A stretch of 64,000 nt of DNA, from positions 39,538,645-39,602,644 of the forward strand of contig NC_057763.1 in the NCBI RefSeq assembly GCF_010389155.1, read 5' to 3'. Under the pieces are notes generated by a model. The model ran no database searches, had not been told where the DNA came from, and worked only from the letters and a program-made list of their open reading frames with translations. The position numbers and the translations under genes were made by a program. Numbering within the stretch: position 1 is the first letter of the stretch; every line of letters begins with the position of its first letter. The DNA is from Erigeron canadensis (Eukaryota; Streptophyta; Magnoliopsida; Asterales; Asteraceae). This document shows, one piece after another, positions 24,129 through 39,213 of this stretch.

Positions 24129-26092
24129 TATATAAATACTGTATTTTAGTTATATTAATTTGAAGTAATTTACTAATTTAGGTATTTAATTGGTGTCTGT
24201 TTTTCTGATTATATATCATCGAAACAAAATTGTAATATTTGATTTGGTATAAATAAATAAACATCTTTTTATGTCGAAAACACAAGCCGGTCTCTTTTAC
24301 TTTTTTTAGCAAAATTTTAAATTAGTAGTAACGGAATAATTTTGTGTTATTGAGGTTATTTGGGGCATATAAAATTATAAATGTTACTCTACGCATTATT
24401 CTTCCACAAATAAGGCAATAACTACTTTTTCTTTTTTCGCCGTTGTGTCACATTAATAAATTTGTATTGACATGCATATAATATATCTTGGACTTTCTTC
24501 GTCATTTCTAAAGAGATGTCAAACGCTTTATAATCTTAATTAGTCTCTCGTTATTGTATACGAGTAACTAAAATTGACTTGTCAAAAGTTAAAAAAAATT
24601 AATATGAAACTTGATCATAACAGAGGCCACACGAACTGCAAAGCGTAGCATTCAACGAGGACGTTGAACTACTCAACTTTTTTTTTCCTTACGGTAAAAT
24701 TTGAACTCACGGTAAAATTTGGACTCAATGACATATATCATTTGATCCTTATATACCCAATAATTTCATATATAAAGAAAATTCATGCTGGAAAAACTTT
24801 TAACTTAATTCCTAAAAACATTTTGCTCACATTAAGATTTGAACTTAACTACTCAATCTAGAAAATGATTTATATCTGTTATTTGACTCGTGTCATTAGA
24901 TTTAATTTGCTTATGTCAAAGTCAAACTGGATCAAGAAAGATAAACAAAAAGTTTTAAATTTAGATATTAACGAATTATATGATTATGGTTAAATAATCA
25001 TGGTTAGTACTTGGTAGTAACTTGGTAAATGATTACTTTCGGACGTAAATAGTCCAATATTTTTGTATCTTCCGTCCGACAAGAATATTCATGAAAACCT
25101 CATTACGTTAAATTAAAGAGTCGTTGAGATGCCGGTCAAATATTAATATTCCACTTTTTCTTTATTCAATGTTTGGATTTGAAAAATGACTATGTAATTA
25201 ATACTTCGTTAATATTACAATTATTAGCATAATATAAAGCAGCAAGTTGCATATATATACTTAACTATAATGGCGTTTTTGTTTTACCTTTTATAAGTAC
25301 ATGGTTTTGAAGAAAAACCACCAACGTTGATTAAGACAAAAATAAAAGAAGAAGAATAGGGAGATACAAATTAAACAGAGAGAAATGGTATATTTTTAAA
25401 ATATCCTTAATAATCCTCATCCTTTTAATGCCATTTCTTAATGTCATGAATAAATAATAAGTGTAATTTGTTAAATCTCTTTAATAATTTGATCCTTCTA
25501 TTAACAAATGTCATGGACGATGGTTATAGAATTAAAAGGAATTATATATTAAGATAGCTTCTTAATAAAATATATTATTTCCGTTAAACAAATTATCAAA
25601 CATCAAGAATAACTAAATGTAGTAATTTTGAAAAGTTTGATGTACAGTGCAATAAAAAACTATAATCATGTACAAATTTTAAAAATGAACCAGACAAATG
25701 TTTTAATAAAGAAAATTATGATGCAAACGTTTATATCATGCATGTAACTTTTTTTTTATTATTATTAAAATAGTTGTCTAATAAATGAAAATATTATGTT
25801 AGTACAGTAGCAATTAATCTCTACTTTTTATGCAAGTTTTTTTAAAGATAAGTTATATAAAAACGTCCATTACAATAATATGGTGTGATATGTACAATTT
25901 TAAGAAACGACGCCTATCTTAACTCTTAACTCATAACTATTTTGTGAGTATAGTTTGAAAACAAAACTATGTTTAGTTGTTTACTATGGGTACATGAGAA
26001 GGCGGCGCCCACTGGTTTGGCCTTTGAGGTGTCTTCGTTAATTACTTTCGCTGTTCTCATGCTATACGGCTATACGTGCTGAACCTGGTCAT
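24129..26092. other. Intergenic region downstream of the ERF gene
   Basis: AT-rich sequence. The first part must hold the ERF 3' UTR. No other gene, RNA or clear transposon is visible. Confidence 0.5.
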
Positions 26093-26338
26093 GCTCATGT
26101 GTAGAGATGGAGCCAGAAATCTTTTTATAAGGGAACAATTTCGAAAGTTGTTTGTTATACTTATAAAAGTCGTACTTGAGAATGCAAAAAAATTAGACCC
26201 TTAAAAGAATTTTGTCCCCCACACCGGGTGTAACATTCATATCTTAAAAATGTCAATTTATTTTGAAAAATAAAAAACTGCACATGTTGGACAAGGTGTT
26301 ATTAAATGAAAATGTATTTAATCATAATGCAAAAAACC

Positions 26339-26340
26339 TG

Positions 26341-26393
<53 letters not shown>

Positions 26394-26394
26394 T
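26339..26394. repeat. (TAA)n microsatellite
   Basis: About 18 uninterrupted units of ATA/TAA. It gives long poly-Ile and poly-Tyr frames, which are not genes. Confidence 0.95.
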
Positions 26395-26762
26395 AGCTTC
26401 TATATATATCTTTCTTACATAACTATCATCATTATTATAATTAGTTATTTGTGATAAATATATATAATAATTTGAAAGAAAATAAATTTTCCACAAACGA
26501 CGTACTACACATTTACATAATCAAAAAAAAAACTTTTTTCTTTAACCTAACTTCATTCTTTTGATTAGAAATCAAAACAACTCAAGTTTTTTATTCTGCC
26601 TATGGAGAGATTTATCTTAACATTAATGTTTCGATGACCAATGATTTTCAAAGAATAAATTTATAAAAACGAATGTAGCATTTGTATGTATTTCTTATTT
26701 GTTTTTTCTTATTTTTAGAAAAAAGTACAAATATACCATTTAAATTTTGAAAGATTACATTA

Positions 26763-27143
26763 GGGGGAGGGAGTGGTCGCGGGAAGGTGAAGCGGGGAAG
26801 CGGGGCCACGCGAGCACACTGTTGCTGGCGATTACCCGCAAGAGAGAGGGTGTTTTTTTCAGTGAAGAACCCCGATGGGGGGAAGAGAGGAAAGAGAAAT
26901 GGGGAAGGAGAGAGGAGAGAGTTGATTAGAGGAGAAAGAAAGTGATGAGGCCCAATTCTTTTTTATATTTTTTTAGTTTTTATAGATTATGATATTATAT
27001 AGTAAATGATGAAGTGGAGATGGGGGAAGATGGGGGGAAGTGTCGCTAGTGATTTGGGAAAGATGGAGGAAGATTGGGAAAAATTGAGGTGTCAAGTTTT
27101 TATTGGTTAGTTGGGGGAGGATGGGTGACCACTCCCTCCCCCC
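26763..27143. mobile_element. Small inverted-repeat MITE nested in the hAT-like element
   Basis: 381 bp with ends GGGGGAGGGAGTGGTC and GACCACTCCCTCCCCCC in inverted orientation. The flanks are TTA (26760-26762) and TTG (27144-27146), a possible Harbinger-type duplication with one change. The interior is purine-rich and low-complexity. Confidence 0.7.
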
Positions 27144-27682
27144 TTGTACCAAAATTGGAGTGTGCCAGGTGACCCTACTGCCCTATAATAGCTCCGTCCA
27201 TGCTCGTGTCACCGTACTTAAACAAACAAGTAACAATAAGTCAATAACTTATAGGACCTTTTGTTATCATGTACCATCTTAATAATTAAAACACATCTAC
27301 AATATAACTGCCCGGTGATAAATATCAATATATAAAAGTAAGTACAACCCGGTACTGTTTTTTTATAGGTTGTGAGTTTTAATACCATTTACAACATTGT
27401 ACGGAAAGTTGAAAAGTAAACAGTTTGATTCCTATCTAAGATATAAAGACGGTTTCTAGATTTTATCAAATGTGAAAAATGACCTTCAGTATTGTAAAGA
27501 ATAAGGGTATTAGAGTTGTGGGTCATAGTATATATTTTGTAATTTAGAGTTGTGGTTTCATCATTCATCATTGTCGGGTAAGGTGTCCCGAATGTGAAAA
27601 AAGAAAAGTAAAAATGCGTCAGACGTTTGGGCTCGTGAGATAGTAAAAGTAGTAGGCCATTATATCATGCTATCGTTAGATG

Positions 27683-27786
27683 CCCGGCCCAGCCCAGCCC
27701 AGCCCAAGGTGTAAACCCTAAAGAGAAGGGATTGGAATGTAGATAACGATATATCTTTTCATCATTTGGCCACAAACAAACCCTAA
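27683..27786 (+). promoter_or_regulatory. Ribosomal-protein promoter elements (GCCCA repeats and telo-boxes)
   Basis: A run of GCCCA motifs (27687-27706, including GGCCCA, the site II core) is followed by AAACCCTAA at 27713-27721 and again at 27778-27786. The combination of telo-boxes with site II elements just upstream of the start is characteristic of plant ribosomal protein genes. Confidence 0.8.
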
Positions 27787-27823
27787 AAAGTTCCATCCTT
27801 TTGCAGCCAGTGAGTGAGTAGCG

Positions 27824-29485
<1,662 letters not shown>

Positions 29486-31084
29486 GATCTACATGGAAAT
29501 GTCGGAGATTAAGAAAGTTGATAATGTTATGGATCTTGAAGTTTTGTTCTTTGACCTGCTGCTCTGTTTCGTTTTATTTGTAAACGGTTTTATTAATGGG
29601 ATTAAACATCATGACATGAAGTTTTTATTCATAGTTTGTTGGTTGCTTGTGTTTCTGCTCGTATTTTGTTGGTTGCTTGTGTTTCTACTCGTATTTGTGT
29701 CTGGCAATGCCTTTGTTAAATCAGCTTACCCTTTTTTTGCCACCCAGTTTTTTAGTAACTATAAATGCAAATGTTTTGTCTCGGAGTTACTTTAGTGTGT
29801 TCATATTAATCACAAAAGAACCATATTTTACGTTTGTCGACTATATTGATGTTTAGTTATTTATCTGTCTATTTCCCTTTTTGCCTTCCAAATCTCAAAG
29901 CATAATACTGTTCGAGAGGTGATGCAACACTTAAGTCCTGGTGTGGTTTGAATGGTTCGCCAGAAGTTTTTAATTTTCTGAGCACTTGTAATCATGCTTT
30001 AGGTGTGACAAAAATGGTTTTAATGTTCTTTGAAGATGTTTCCTCTTTGCATATGGCAATATGTAAAAGTTTAGGGGTAAGTAAATGAGTAGCATTAATG
30101 ATGAAACCATGTAGTAGGATGTTTTTCTCGAGGATTTAGGTAGCATATTGATCCGAATGTGTAAGTCGATGTTTACATAGGTAATTAGGCATCTTATGGA
30201 GTTATATGCACCTACATCTTATTGCGTTCTGCACACATCAGTATGCATACTACATGCTCCGCTGGATGCAAGCATGTGTAACAGTTACTAAATGCTTCAC
30301 CGGAGTTCTTGCAGCTAGTTAGACTTTTTCTGCTTCTATTCTTCATTTGATAAATGACCAGAGCACTGTGATTTTACACAATCATCCTGGAAGTTCTTTC
30401 GATATCAGTGATTTTGGAAGCAGTCTCACTAAGGTAATTAAAGTTAATGATGATGTTAAGCCTTTATATTCACAGTTTGGCTTTTTACTTGTGTAGCCTA
30501 TACATGTACAGGTCCACCGAGGAGCTGGGACGGCTACAGGGGTGTATCCCTATCGATCTGTTTAGTGCTTTCTTGGTTGTGTTTGAATTCCTTCTCTTAG
30601 ATGGATTTTTGTGGTGGAACATAAAAATTACATAGTCCTAAAAAACGTAGAGGTAATTTGTAACACCTGAAAGTCCAAAAACATTATTTTGAACCAATAC
30701 CTTCAGACTACAAATTAAAAGTTCGAAACTATGATCGTATATGCTATATTAGACGGGAGAACTCATGGTAGTTAAATCACATTCCTAGTTAAGCTTCAAG
30801 AAGCTATGATAGTAGATACTCGTACTAAATTTCTTTATATATATATATATCATATATCCACTCAAGATACCATTCTGCATTGCACTTCAATCAAGTAAGA
30901 TACAATGTAAGATTATGATACAAGTGACTCTTAATGCCTCTATAAATCTACTCACAAATACAATATGGTAAACCCAATATTCTTTTTACCATTAACCTCT
31001 TCTTTAATTTAGGTTACAATGCGTGTATACGTTGACTCTCCTCTTTGTTAGCACCTTTTGAATCAAATGTATGTGCGCTAAAAG
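29486..31084. other. RPL19 and ERS1 3' flanks (convergent genes)
   Basis: RPL19 (plus) and the ethylene receptor (minus) converge here, so both 3' UTRs lie in this interval. A short direct repeat (GTTGGTTGCTTGTGTTTCT) occurs at 29638 and 29668. No further gene can be supported. Confidence 0.5.
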
Positions 31085-34000
31085 CTACATACTCCTATTG
31101 TAAAGTGGGAATGAAGCAGCCACTTTGTAGTCCTCTCTCTCAAACTGTCTATGTTGGATAAGTTCACCGCTGCCTTGATGGGGTCTTGCTTTAGGAAACA
31201 TTTGAGGGACAAGTTTTTGCATGGTGGGGTCGTTCGGATAGTGACCTAATCTAACAAGGAAAGCAACTGTAGTACCCTTGCCCAAACCTCCACTCTCGAC
31301 CCAAATATGACCTCCCATCAGAATTACAAACCTGAAAATGAAGTATAGTTGTTGGAACTTGAACAAAACAATACAGGAAAGGGTATTTCAAAAGCAAAAT
31401 CTCGACTATATGATGGTTTTTAATACCTTTTGCAAATTGCGAGTCCAATACCTGCACCACTAACACTTCGGTTGGAAGCACTGCGTGGCTCTGAAAATTT
31501 CGTAAAAATGTGTGGAATGTCTTGTTGTTTAATGCCAGATCCTGAATCCTTAACCTGCATCAATAGATCTTGTGCATGAATAGAGGTTTATGAATAAGAG
31601 TAAAACTCTCTTTGGCAAAATCAAATCCTTTTGTAGAGGTAATAATTTCAGCCTACTGAGTTGATTCAGGTCATGTTCTAACCCTAATAGGTCAAATAGA
31701 CAAAGTTAAAAAAACTTGGCTAAAAATGGAACAGTTCAAGCAAGTAAATGGGTTTGCAAGTCGTCACAGTTAATTGAATCTTTCCCACCTTTTAATGTAT
31801 GCAAACTAGTAAAAAATAAATTGCAAACGGGTAATATTAGAGCCGTTCTACCCATGAACAGTGTTGGCGAGTCAACCATACCAGCCCTTTTAATGTTAAC
31901 ATTTACCCATTTTGACCCATTACATAACCCACTTGGCCACTCATTTTGCCAATATTTTATCACAAGATAATAGAAATACCTACGTTAAATAAAATACTGT
32001 GACACTCAGGAAACAGTTGGTCCAGCAAGTCAGATATACTAACCTGCACAAGTAGGTAGAACAGACCATCACTCAAAGTAGGGAAGAATTCAGGTGTTTG
32101 CCACTCTTGTAAATACTCTGGGCTCAAAATGGATGCCTGAATCGAAACATGACCTCCTTTGGTGAACTTAACCGCATTGCCAACAACATTTAAGACTATC
32201 TGTATAAGTCGTTTTTCATCACCAATAGCAAAAGCAGGTAGGTCCAGATCACAATTCAATGCCATGGATGTGTTTTTCACAGATGCAATGGGATTAATCA
32301 ATTTCATTACCTACAAACAAAAATCAATTGTAATGAGCCTATTTGTACATACATATATATTCATACCGAAGAGTTTAAGTTAGAAGGAATGGTTGCAATA
32401 TTAAATCATTTACTTATGAATGGGTCGGTATGGGTTATATTTTAAAGTCAAGTTTGTAAAAATAAAAACTCAAAAGAAAACAGATCATATAACTATTGTA
32501 ATCATACTTAAGAGTTATAACAAAATATACTAGAATAAAGTTATGCAGACTTTAAAGTGAACCGAAACAAACCCCACCTGTATAAAAGGAAACAAATTTT
32601 AACCCTAGTTTGGTGTGACTTATTACCCAATCTGCCCATACATTTCGCCACCTCAAGCTACAAATTACCTCTGTGAACAACCCGTGAAGGTCAAAGACTT
32701 CATGTTCAAGTTCTAGGCTACCATCCTCTAGCCTAGAAAGGTCAAGAACGTCATTTACGAGTGCAGCTAGAAGGTTGCTACTTTTAAGGATGGTCTCTAT
32801 CATGGCCCTTTGATCTGGATTAAGCTCGGTCTCCAAGAGAAGTGACGAGAGCGCTATAATTGCATGCATCGGAGTTCTCATTTCATGATTCATGACAGCC
32901 AGGAAATCGTTACGAGCATGAATAGCCATCTCTGCTTCTTGTCGGGCCACATTCAAAGCGAAATTTTGATCTGTGAGCTGATCGCGAGCTCGCATAGATT
33001 CTTCTAGGATTGCAGCATGAGAAAGAGCAACGGCGACCTAAGCAATATGTCACAATAAGTTCAGCACTTGAAATAAAAGAAAAATGATGCAAAACTCAAA
33101 ATCAATATGTATCTCTTGATTGACTTTAGAATGAACAACAAAGGACATGACACTCTAAAGGATATGCAAAAGCAGCGCACCTGGTCAGCAACAACGGTAA
33201 CAAGATCCAGTTCATGGTCGCACCACTTTCTCACACCATTCAGAGGAAGAATCAAAACCATCACAGCATAACTTTTTGCAGAATGATCAGGCCAATTATC
33301 AATTTCAAAATTGGAGAGATGCAAAAGAGGAACACGGACAGCAACAACTTCAGGCGGAATGTAAGATCCAACAGAGGTTCTAATCCTAGCGAGTGGACAA
33401 TTAGGCGGAATCGTTATAGCTTTAGCACTATTGAACACCTCAGTGATGATGGGGAGATTATTGGGAACCGTTGACCCAAACGGTATTAGATTATGCAATG
33501 AATGAGAAAGCTGAAGAATCATACCCTTTCTTGACGGCATCCACAACGCACATTCCTCAAGATCCAAAGTCCTACCGAGCTCAATGAGCGTCGTTTTCAA
33601 TATAGTGTGCCTATCTAGGGTACTTCTAATTTCATGTGTAAGCATTCTAACATGCCTTCCGGATTCTTCTTGCTTAATAATCAACCCCTTTTCCCTATCA
33701 AGATCTTCAGCTCTTTGTTTTAAAATCAACTCCCTCGTTTTAACGCTCAATAGATCAGGTATAATATGAACAAGCGTTAAAGCAGTCATACACGACACGA
33801 AAGCAGTAGACAGTTTCGCGACAGTCATAACGATAGCAACAGTTTTGGAGTGGGAGGTGAAGGTCCAAAGACTTATAAAATGGGTGGCGCCACATAGAAC
33901 TATAAAAGCACCAAACTGCATAAGCACCCATCTATACGGAAAGAATGCCGATTTCTGAACAAAGTATATAAGTTCTAACGGAATCGAGAAATATGCAAAC

Positions 34001-34086
34001 GCAATAAAGAAATCAGATATATACTGATACTTGATTAGCAGCTCATCAGCTGGCCATTGTGTCTCAAAACAATCACAAGGATCCAT
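31085..34086 (-). CDS. ERS1: Ethylene receptor, ERS1 type (subfamily I, no receiver domain)
   Basis: Exons in transcript order: 33181-34086, 32669-33037, 32044-32310, 31427-31554 and 31085-31331. They encode about 638 residues, and a 5' UTR intron fits 34111-34367. The N terminus has three membrane helices with Cys4 and Cys6 (dimer bonds) and Cys65 and His69 (copper and ethylene binding) at the same positions as in ETR1. A GAF domain follows at about 155-305. The kinase has the H box with His353 (NHEMRTP), N box ([10 protein letters not shown], 465-474), G1 (DSGSGI, 517-522) and G2 (GAGIGLAI). The protein ends soon after the kinase with no receiver domain, which separates ERS1 from ETR1. Known role: a negative regulator at the ER membrane that keeps CTR1 active until ethylene binds. 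Confidence 0.97.
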
Positions 34087-34110
34087 CCTTTCCTTCTTTT
34101 TTTGATTAAC

Positions 34111-34367
34111 CTTCAACAAGAAAAAGGAAAAAAATATTTATTGTTTTATATATAAGATCATTATATCTAGGTAGGTTACAACTAACTTAAAAATGCAAAA
34201 TATGGATCACAAATCTAACTTAAATCAAGATCATCACCAAACTATATGTGATTAATAATCCTAGCAATCAGACATTAATTAATACTTTTTCAGTATCATC
34301 ATAAACAAAAGATTAAAAAAATCAGTATTATAATCAGATAAAGAAAAAAACAAGTAAAAGGATTTAC
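34111..34367 (-). other. Predicted 5' UTR intron of the ethylene receptor
   Basis: On the minus strand, CTCAAG|GTAAATCC at 34368/34367 fits a donor and TTGTTGAAG|GTTAATC at 34111/34110 fits an acceptor, 24 nt upstream of the start codon. A leader intron is known in ETR1/ERS genes. Confidence 0.5.
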
Positions 34368-34440
34368 CTTGAGGCAGCGCAAAGATTAAAAAACTACTAC
34401 ATTTAGATTTCTGGGAGTAAAAATACGAGGTTAGTTTCCT

Positions 34441-37400
34441 TGTAACAGAATTTTCCGCTTTCTCTGTGTGCGTGTATTAATTCAATTTCAGTTGTTGAAA
34501 TAACAAATATGTGTATCTATAATTTGTTGAGTTCTATCTCCAATTTAATATTACTACAACTTTGGGTATTTTTTTGACCAAATAGCAGATTTTGCAAATG
34601 TTTTGACATACTTACTGTATAGGCAATATATAGGTTACCTAACCAACTCCTAATACACTAATATTTTTAACATTAATAAAAGATAAATGGTCTAATACTC
34701 AAATAAAAGTTAAAATAATAGTGATATATATAATTTTTATTTAACGTTTAAATATCATAAATTGAAAGCAGACAAAATTAAAATTAAATAATACGAGATG
34801 TATAATCAATAATATAACTAAAAGAGAAGGTTGTGGTACACTTGACACCCTTAATCCCTCTCCTTTAGCTTAAAACTTCTTCTTAATTAATCTTCTATTT
34901 TTTTAATAATTAAATTTAGATAAGCCGACCTTATTATTAATTAAAATCTTTTTATCTTTAAAAGTTTCACAAAGATTATATTGAAAAAAAAAATAAACTG
35001 AAATTAATATTTATATGGAGTTAATTTTCATATGTTTTCTTCTTTAGTTTTAGTATTTAATTAAATTGTGATATTGGTCATAAGGATTTAATATACTTGA
35101 ATTCTAAATTTTTAGCTTTGATTAATATATTTTGAGACTGTTCATTCATTAAACGGTGCTGAACACTAATATTTATATATGAACGGATATAATATCATCA
35201 CCAAAAAACATTCTAAACATTTCAAAAGGAATATTATGTTAACAAACAAACTAAAAACAATTTTTCCCAAATTGATGCGGCAAATTAGATCGATCAATTA
35301 CATTTAAAATTATCTTCTCTTTTTTCATCTTATTAATAGCAAATGAGTATGTAGAATTTATCAACATAAAACTGTTCATATTTTAATATTGTTAAATTTA
35401 GTTTATGTGTATAAGGAGTCTAAAATCTAGTAACAAAATTTAAATATATCATGGTTAGTGGCACAACTACATGTAGATCAAAAATGGTCATGACGATGTC
35501 ATAATGTCTATAATATTTTAGATCTCTAGTATCTACCAATATATATATAACAAGGTCCTAAATTCTTTCCTAAACAAATAGGAACCCTTGGATGAGTTCC
35601 AACTTTGATTTATAACCATTAGATCAAATTTAATTATTTCATCTTTTACAAATGACAATATTGATACTTATACTTTATATGATTAGACCAAATATATCCT
35701 TTTTAAATAAATTGAATAATGAAAAGTGTAAATTAATGGTGAAAAGTAAAAAAGTGTAAATTATAATTTTCAAATATACCCTTTTTAATTATTATTATAA
35801 TATACCATAAATCAATAATATATCTCTTTTAAATAAATATTAATGATGAAAAGTGTAAATTATTGGTGGAAAGCAAAAAAGTGTAAATTATAATTTTCAA
35901 ATATACCCTTCTTAATTATTATAATGACCATAAGTAAATAATAATACGTAAGTCCTTCAAATCTCAATGACAAAAATAATGTTTGAGCTAAGTTAAGCAA
36001 AATTTCTTCTAAGTCCTATTTATTTATTACATTTTTTTGTTACGAATTTTTTTCTCTTAGGTTATCATGACTTTCAAAAGAGACATACATTTTTTAAAAA
36101 AATTATTAGTTTGATGTATCTAATTTACATGAGGTGAATTTAATTTTTATCACTTTTGAAATAGTAAAGTTTTTTTTTAAACGACATACTATTCTATCAC
36201 AATATTTAAACTATACGAAAAGCCGACATGAAACACAGAAATTCCAAAAACTCCCAATTAATCCATCCTATTAATTTGAAAAGTGAATTAGAACGTAGGT
36301 AGGTCCTTTTAAGGCCAACAACCTTACCAACAAAAGTTTATCTATATACATCATGAGACTTAAATTAAGAGTATGATGACTCAATTTTATAATATATAAC
36401 TACATGATTGAAAAATAAATATTTTTAAAAAAATAAATTAAAATGATATACCCATTAAATTTATAAATTATATGAGCAAAGTCAAATTTTATTGTTAAGC
36501 ATCAATAATACAACAGATTAAAAAATATATATTTATCTTATGTATCTTAAAATAAGTGTTAAATTTATACTGTTTTATTAAAGCTACTAAGTTATCATGG
36601 CTTCCCAAATAAAAGTAAAAATACAAACAAACAAAAATGAAAAAAACAAATTAATATAAAGAAAAAGTTATTTTATAAATAAGGTTAATCATCAATATGT
36701 AGCACATTTATCAAAAAAATTATTTATTTCATGCATTGTTTTATGTGGGGTTTTTGTTTTTTTTTTAATAGTGCATATGTAAGCCACTGATTTATCAAAT
36801 CTTTTTTTGTTGTTCACAAACTTATTATAAAAATTTATAAGGCGTCAAAATTTTTGTTTCGTTTCAATTTTACCAATTTCGATTTAAAATATATCAAAAA
36901 AGTTTTGTCGGATTGTAATAGTGTTACACTCAAAATTTAAACATCTTTAAAGATACAATTCAATTGCATAACACATATTATGTCAATTTTAAAATACTAA
37001 GATGACAAACGTTTTCTTTTTATCTAGGATATAATAGGTAGCACACATTTTAGTTCCAATTCACGTTATTATGGATTTTTAACATTGTGATTTTTGTTGT
37101 TTAAAGAATAATTTTTTTTAGTTCAAATTAGTCAAAACAAATTATAAGATATATTTGAACGAACTATAACATCCGAAAGAAAATGGTTAAATATTTTGGT
37201 GACCTCTATGGGCATTATCCTATTTTTTATTATCTTTAAAATAGTATCTGAAATTTAAAATCATATTTTGGATAATTAATTATTTTATAAATTGTAAGTT
37301 AGTAAATAAATTGTATTAAAATTCGTAAAAGATTATGTATATATATCATAGAAAGTTAAAAAGTAAAAGTATACTCAATTTATGTAAACTCTTTTACGGA

Positions 37401-38511
37401 TGTCATGTGACCTCATTAGATAGACACATTGTAGTTTAAAGTTTACAATTTGATATATGATTTTATACGATAAGGAGAAAGTATTTTTCCATCATTTTAT
37501 TACTATATTAAGTAAACATGTTTTAATTATATTTAATTTTACATCGGTATTATACAAATATATAACAAACAGATCTTACAAATTATGTACAATAAAACCA
37601 TTTTCAAATGATAATATTGTCATTATTCAACAAATAGTATTTATTATTAAGTTTAGACCACTTTTATACAAAAAATTATTATTAGTTTTAGACCATTATT
37701 ATTTTAAAAAATTAACTATATTCGGTACAAAGTATTTTTTTTAATAATAATCTCATCATATTTAAACATGTTTAATTTTTGTTGTTCAGAAAAAAGAAAC
37801 ATGTTTAATTTTTAATTAATAATTATGTTATTATGAAAACTTAATATGTTTATCTCGCGTATTACGCGGGAAATTAATATAGTTATTGTCATATATTAGT
37901 GTAATTCAAAAATAATTGATACCTAACAAAACATATACTTAAAACCTCGTATTTCATCGCAACTCAATTTAACTTACTAAATTATTGGTTTATTTCGGTC
38001 ACTTGAGTGATTTTCTAGTTTCATCACTTATCATGATTATATATTAAAAGTGTGTTTGATTTTGACTAGTTGGGAAATCAAATAAGTATAATATTCTGGA
38101 TAGATTGGGCGGAATAAAATATTGGAGGTGCATGCATCTAGCTTCTCATAAGGGGGGCAAAAGTGAGGAAAAATGCATTGTATGTTCAGGTGGTCAAATG
38201 CGGTTAATGATTAGTTATTAAGTTGAATACATTGCATCTATATCTCATTTTAACATTTGTATTCTTTATTTCACACCGAGAAGTCATTTTTAAAAAGAAA
38301 AACAGTTATATTCTACAAAACCCACACTAATTTGGTATCCAAACGTCCTTATATATATATAAAAAATTATCTTTTGCAAGAACACTAACAAAAACCATAC
38401 CCATTTAGTTATCTTTTGTAAGAACACTAACAAAAACTGTCTGAAATTTCCTTAACATTTATGTGTTGTTTTTCGCTAGGCACATGTTTTTTCCGTTTCC
38501 AAAGTTAAAGC
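34441..38511. other. AT-rich intergenic desert
   Basis: About 4 kb of very AT-rich sequence without a supportable gene. It holds one partial tandem duplication (35692-35940) and a CGCGTATTACGCG palindrome at 37856-37868. Confidence 0.5.
35692..35940. repeat. Two-copy tandem duplication, unit about 127 bp
   Basis: Copies start at about 35692 and 35819. Both contain GATGAAAAGTGTAAATTA-like sequence, then AAAAAAGTGTAAATTATAA and TTTTCAAATATACCC. They differ by scattered substitutions, so the duplication is old. Confidence 0.8.
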
Positions 38512-38527
38512 ATGTATAATATCAAGA

Positions 38528-38711
38528 GATGATGGGTTAGTGGCCCATTGGTAAGATCTTTGAACTTGGAAGGATCTACCTGGGTTTAAGTCACACTTCT
38601 CACATTTGTAAGGGTGAATATATAGAGGTTTTTTGAGAGTCTTGGTTTCCAGATATACGCGTAATTTAGGAGTAGGAGTAAAATAAAATACCGTTCAAAA
38701 AAATTAAAAAA
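38528..38711 (+). mobile_element. tRNA-derived SINE, copy 1
   Basis: A 184-bp body flanked by a perfect 16-bp duplication, ATGTATAATATCAAGA, at 38512-38527 and 38712-38727. The head has an A-box-like GGTTAGTGGCCCATTGG and a B-box-like GGGTTTAAGTC, and the tail is A-rich after ATACCGTTC. This is the layout of a plant SINE moved by LINE machinery. Confidence 0.88.
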
Positions 38712-39213
38712 ATGTATAATATCAAGAATATTATACGAAAATGTGACTTAAAAGATTTATAAATCCGTCAGGTTACAAAAATATATTAGAATGTTATATT
38801 TAAGAGGAATAGGATTGGCAAATACATAAATCCTTTAGCCTAATGAATGTCTTGGACCGAAATGAAATATAAACAATGCCTAAATAGTTACATACAAACT
38901 AGCGTAAACATATAAGACGTGAACTATGGTTTTCATTATTTGGAAGATCTGGGAACAATTGGATACCGTTCAAGACTTCAAGCAATTTGCAAAAAGGACT
39001 TAAAATTAAATAAATAAATAAAAAGGCTCCTGGCATAAAAATGTTGGTGACATGTTTCTGCAACTTCACTTAAAAATTCGGTGAAGCTATAATCACTCGG
39101 AAAAATGGAGTATTTGAATGAACAGTAATCTTTTATTTCCTATTCCAACTTAAAATTAAACGGCTTCAACTGCATAAAACATGCAAGCATATTGAACACT
39201 TTGAAGCCACTCA

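Larger units (their letters stand above)
26101..27201. mobile_element. hAT-like non-autonomous element with a nested MITE
   Basis: The left end (GAGATGGAGCCAGAAATC) and right end (ATTATAGCTCCGTCCAT, inverted) form degenerate terminal repeats. Flanking sequences GCTCATGT (26093-26100) and GCTCGTGT (27202-27209) look like an 8-bp target duplication with one mismatch. The ends resemble those of the element at 53825-54314. The element contains a TAA repeat and the MITE at 26763-27143. Confidence 0.5.

Noticed and set aside
26263..26496. Overlapping frames with long Ile and Tyr runs
   Set aside because: Both are translations of the TAA microsatellite.
30447..30635. 62-codon frame downstream of RPL19
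   Set aside because: It is hydrophobic low-complexity sequence in the interval between two convergent genes, without homology or splice support.
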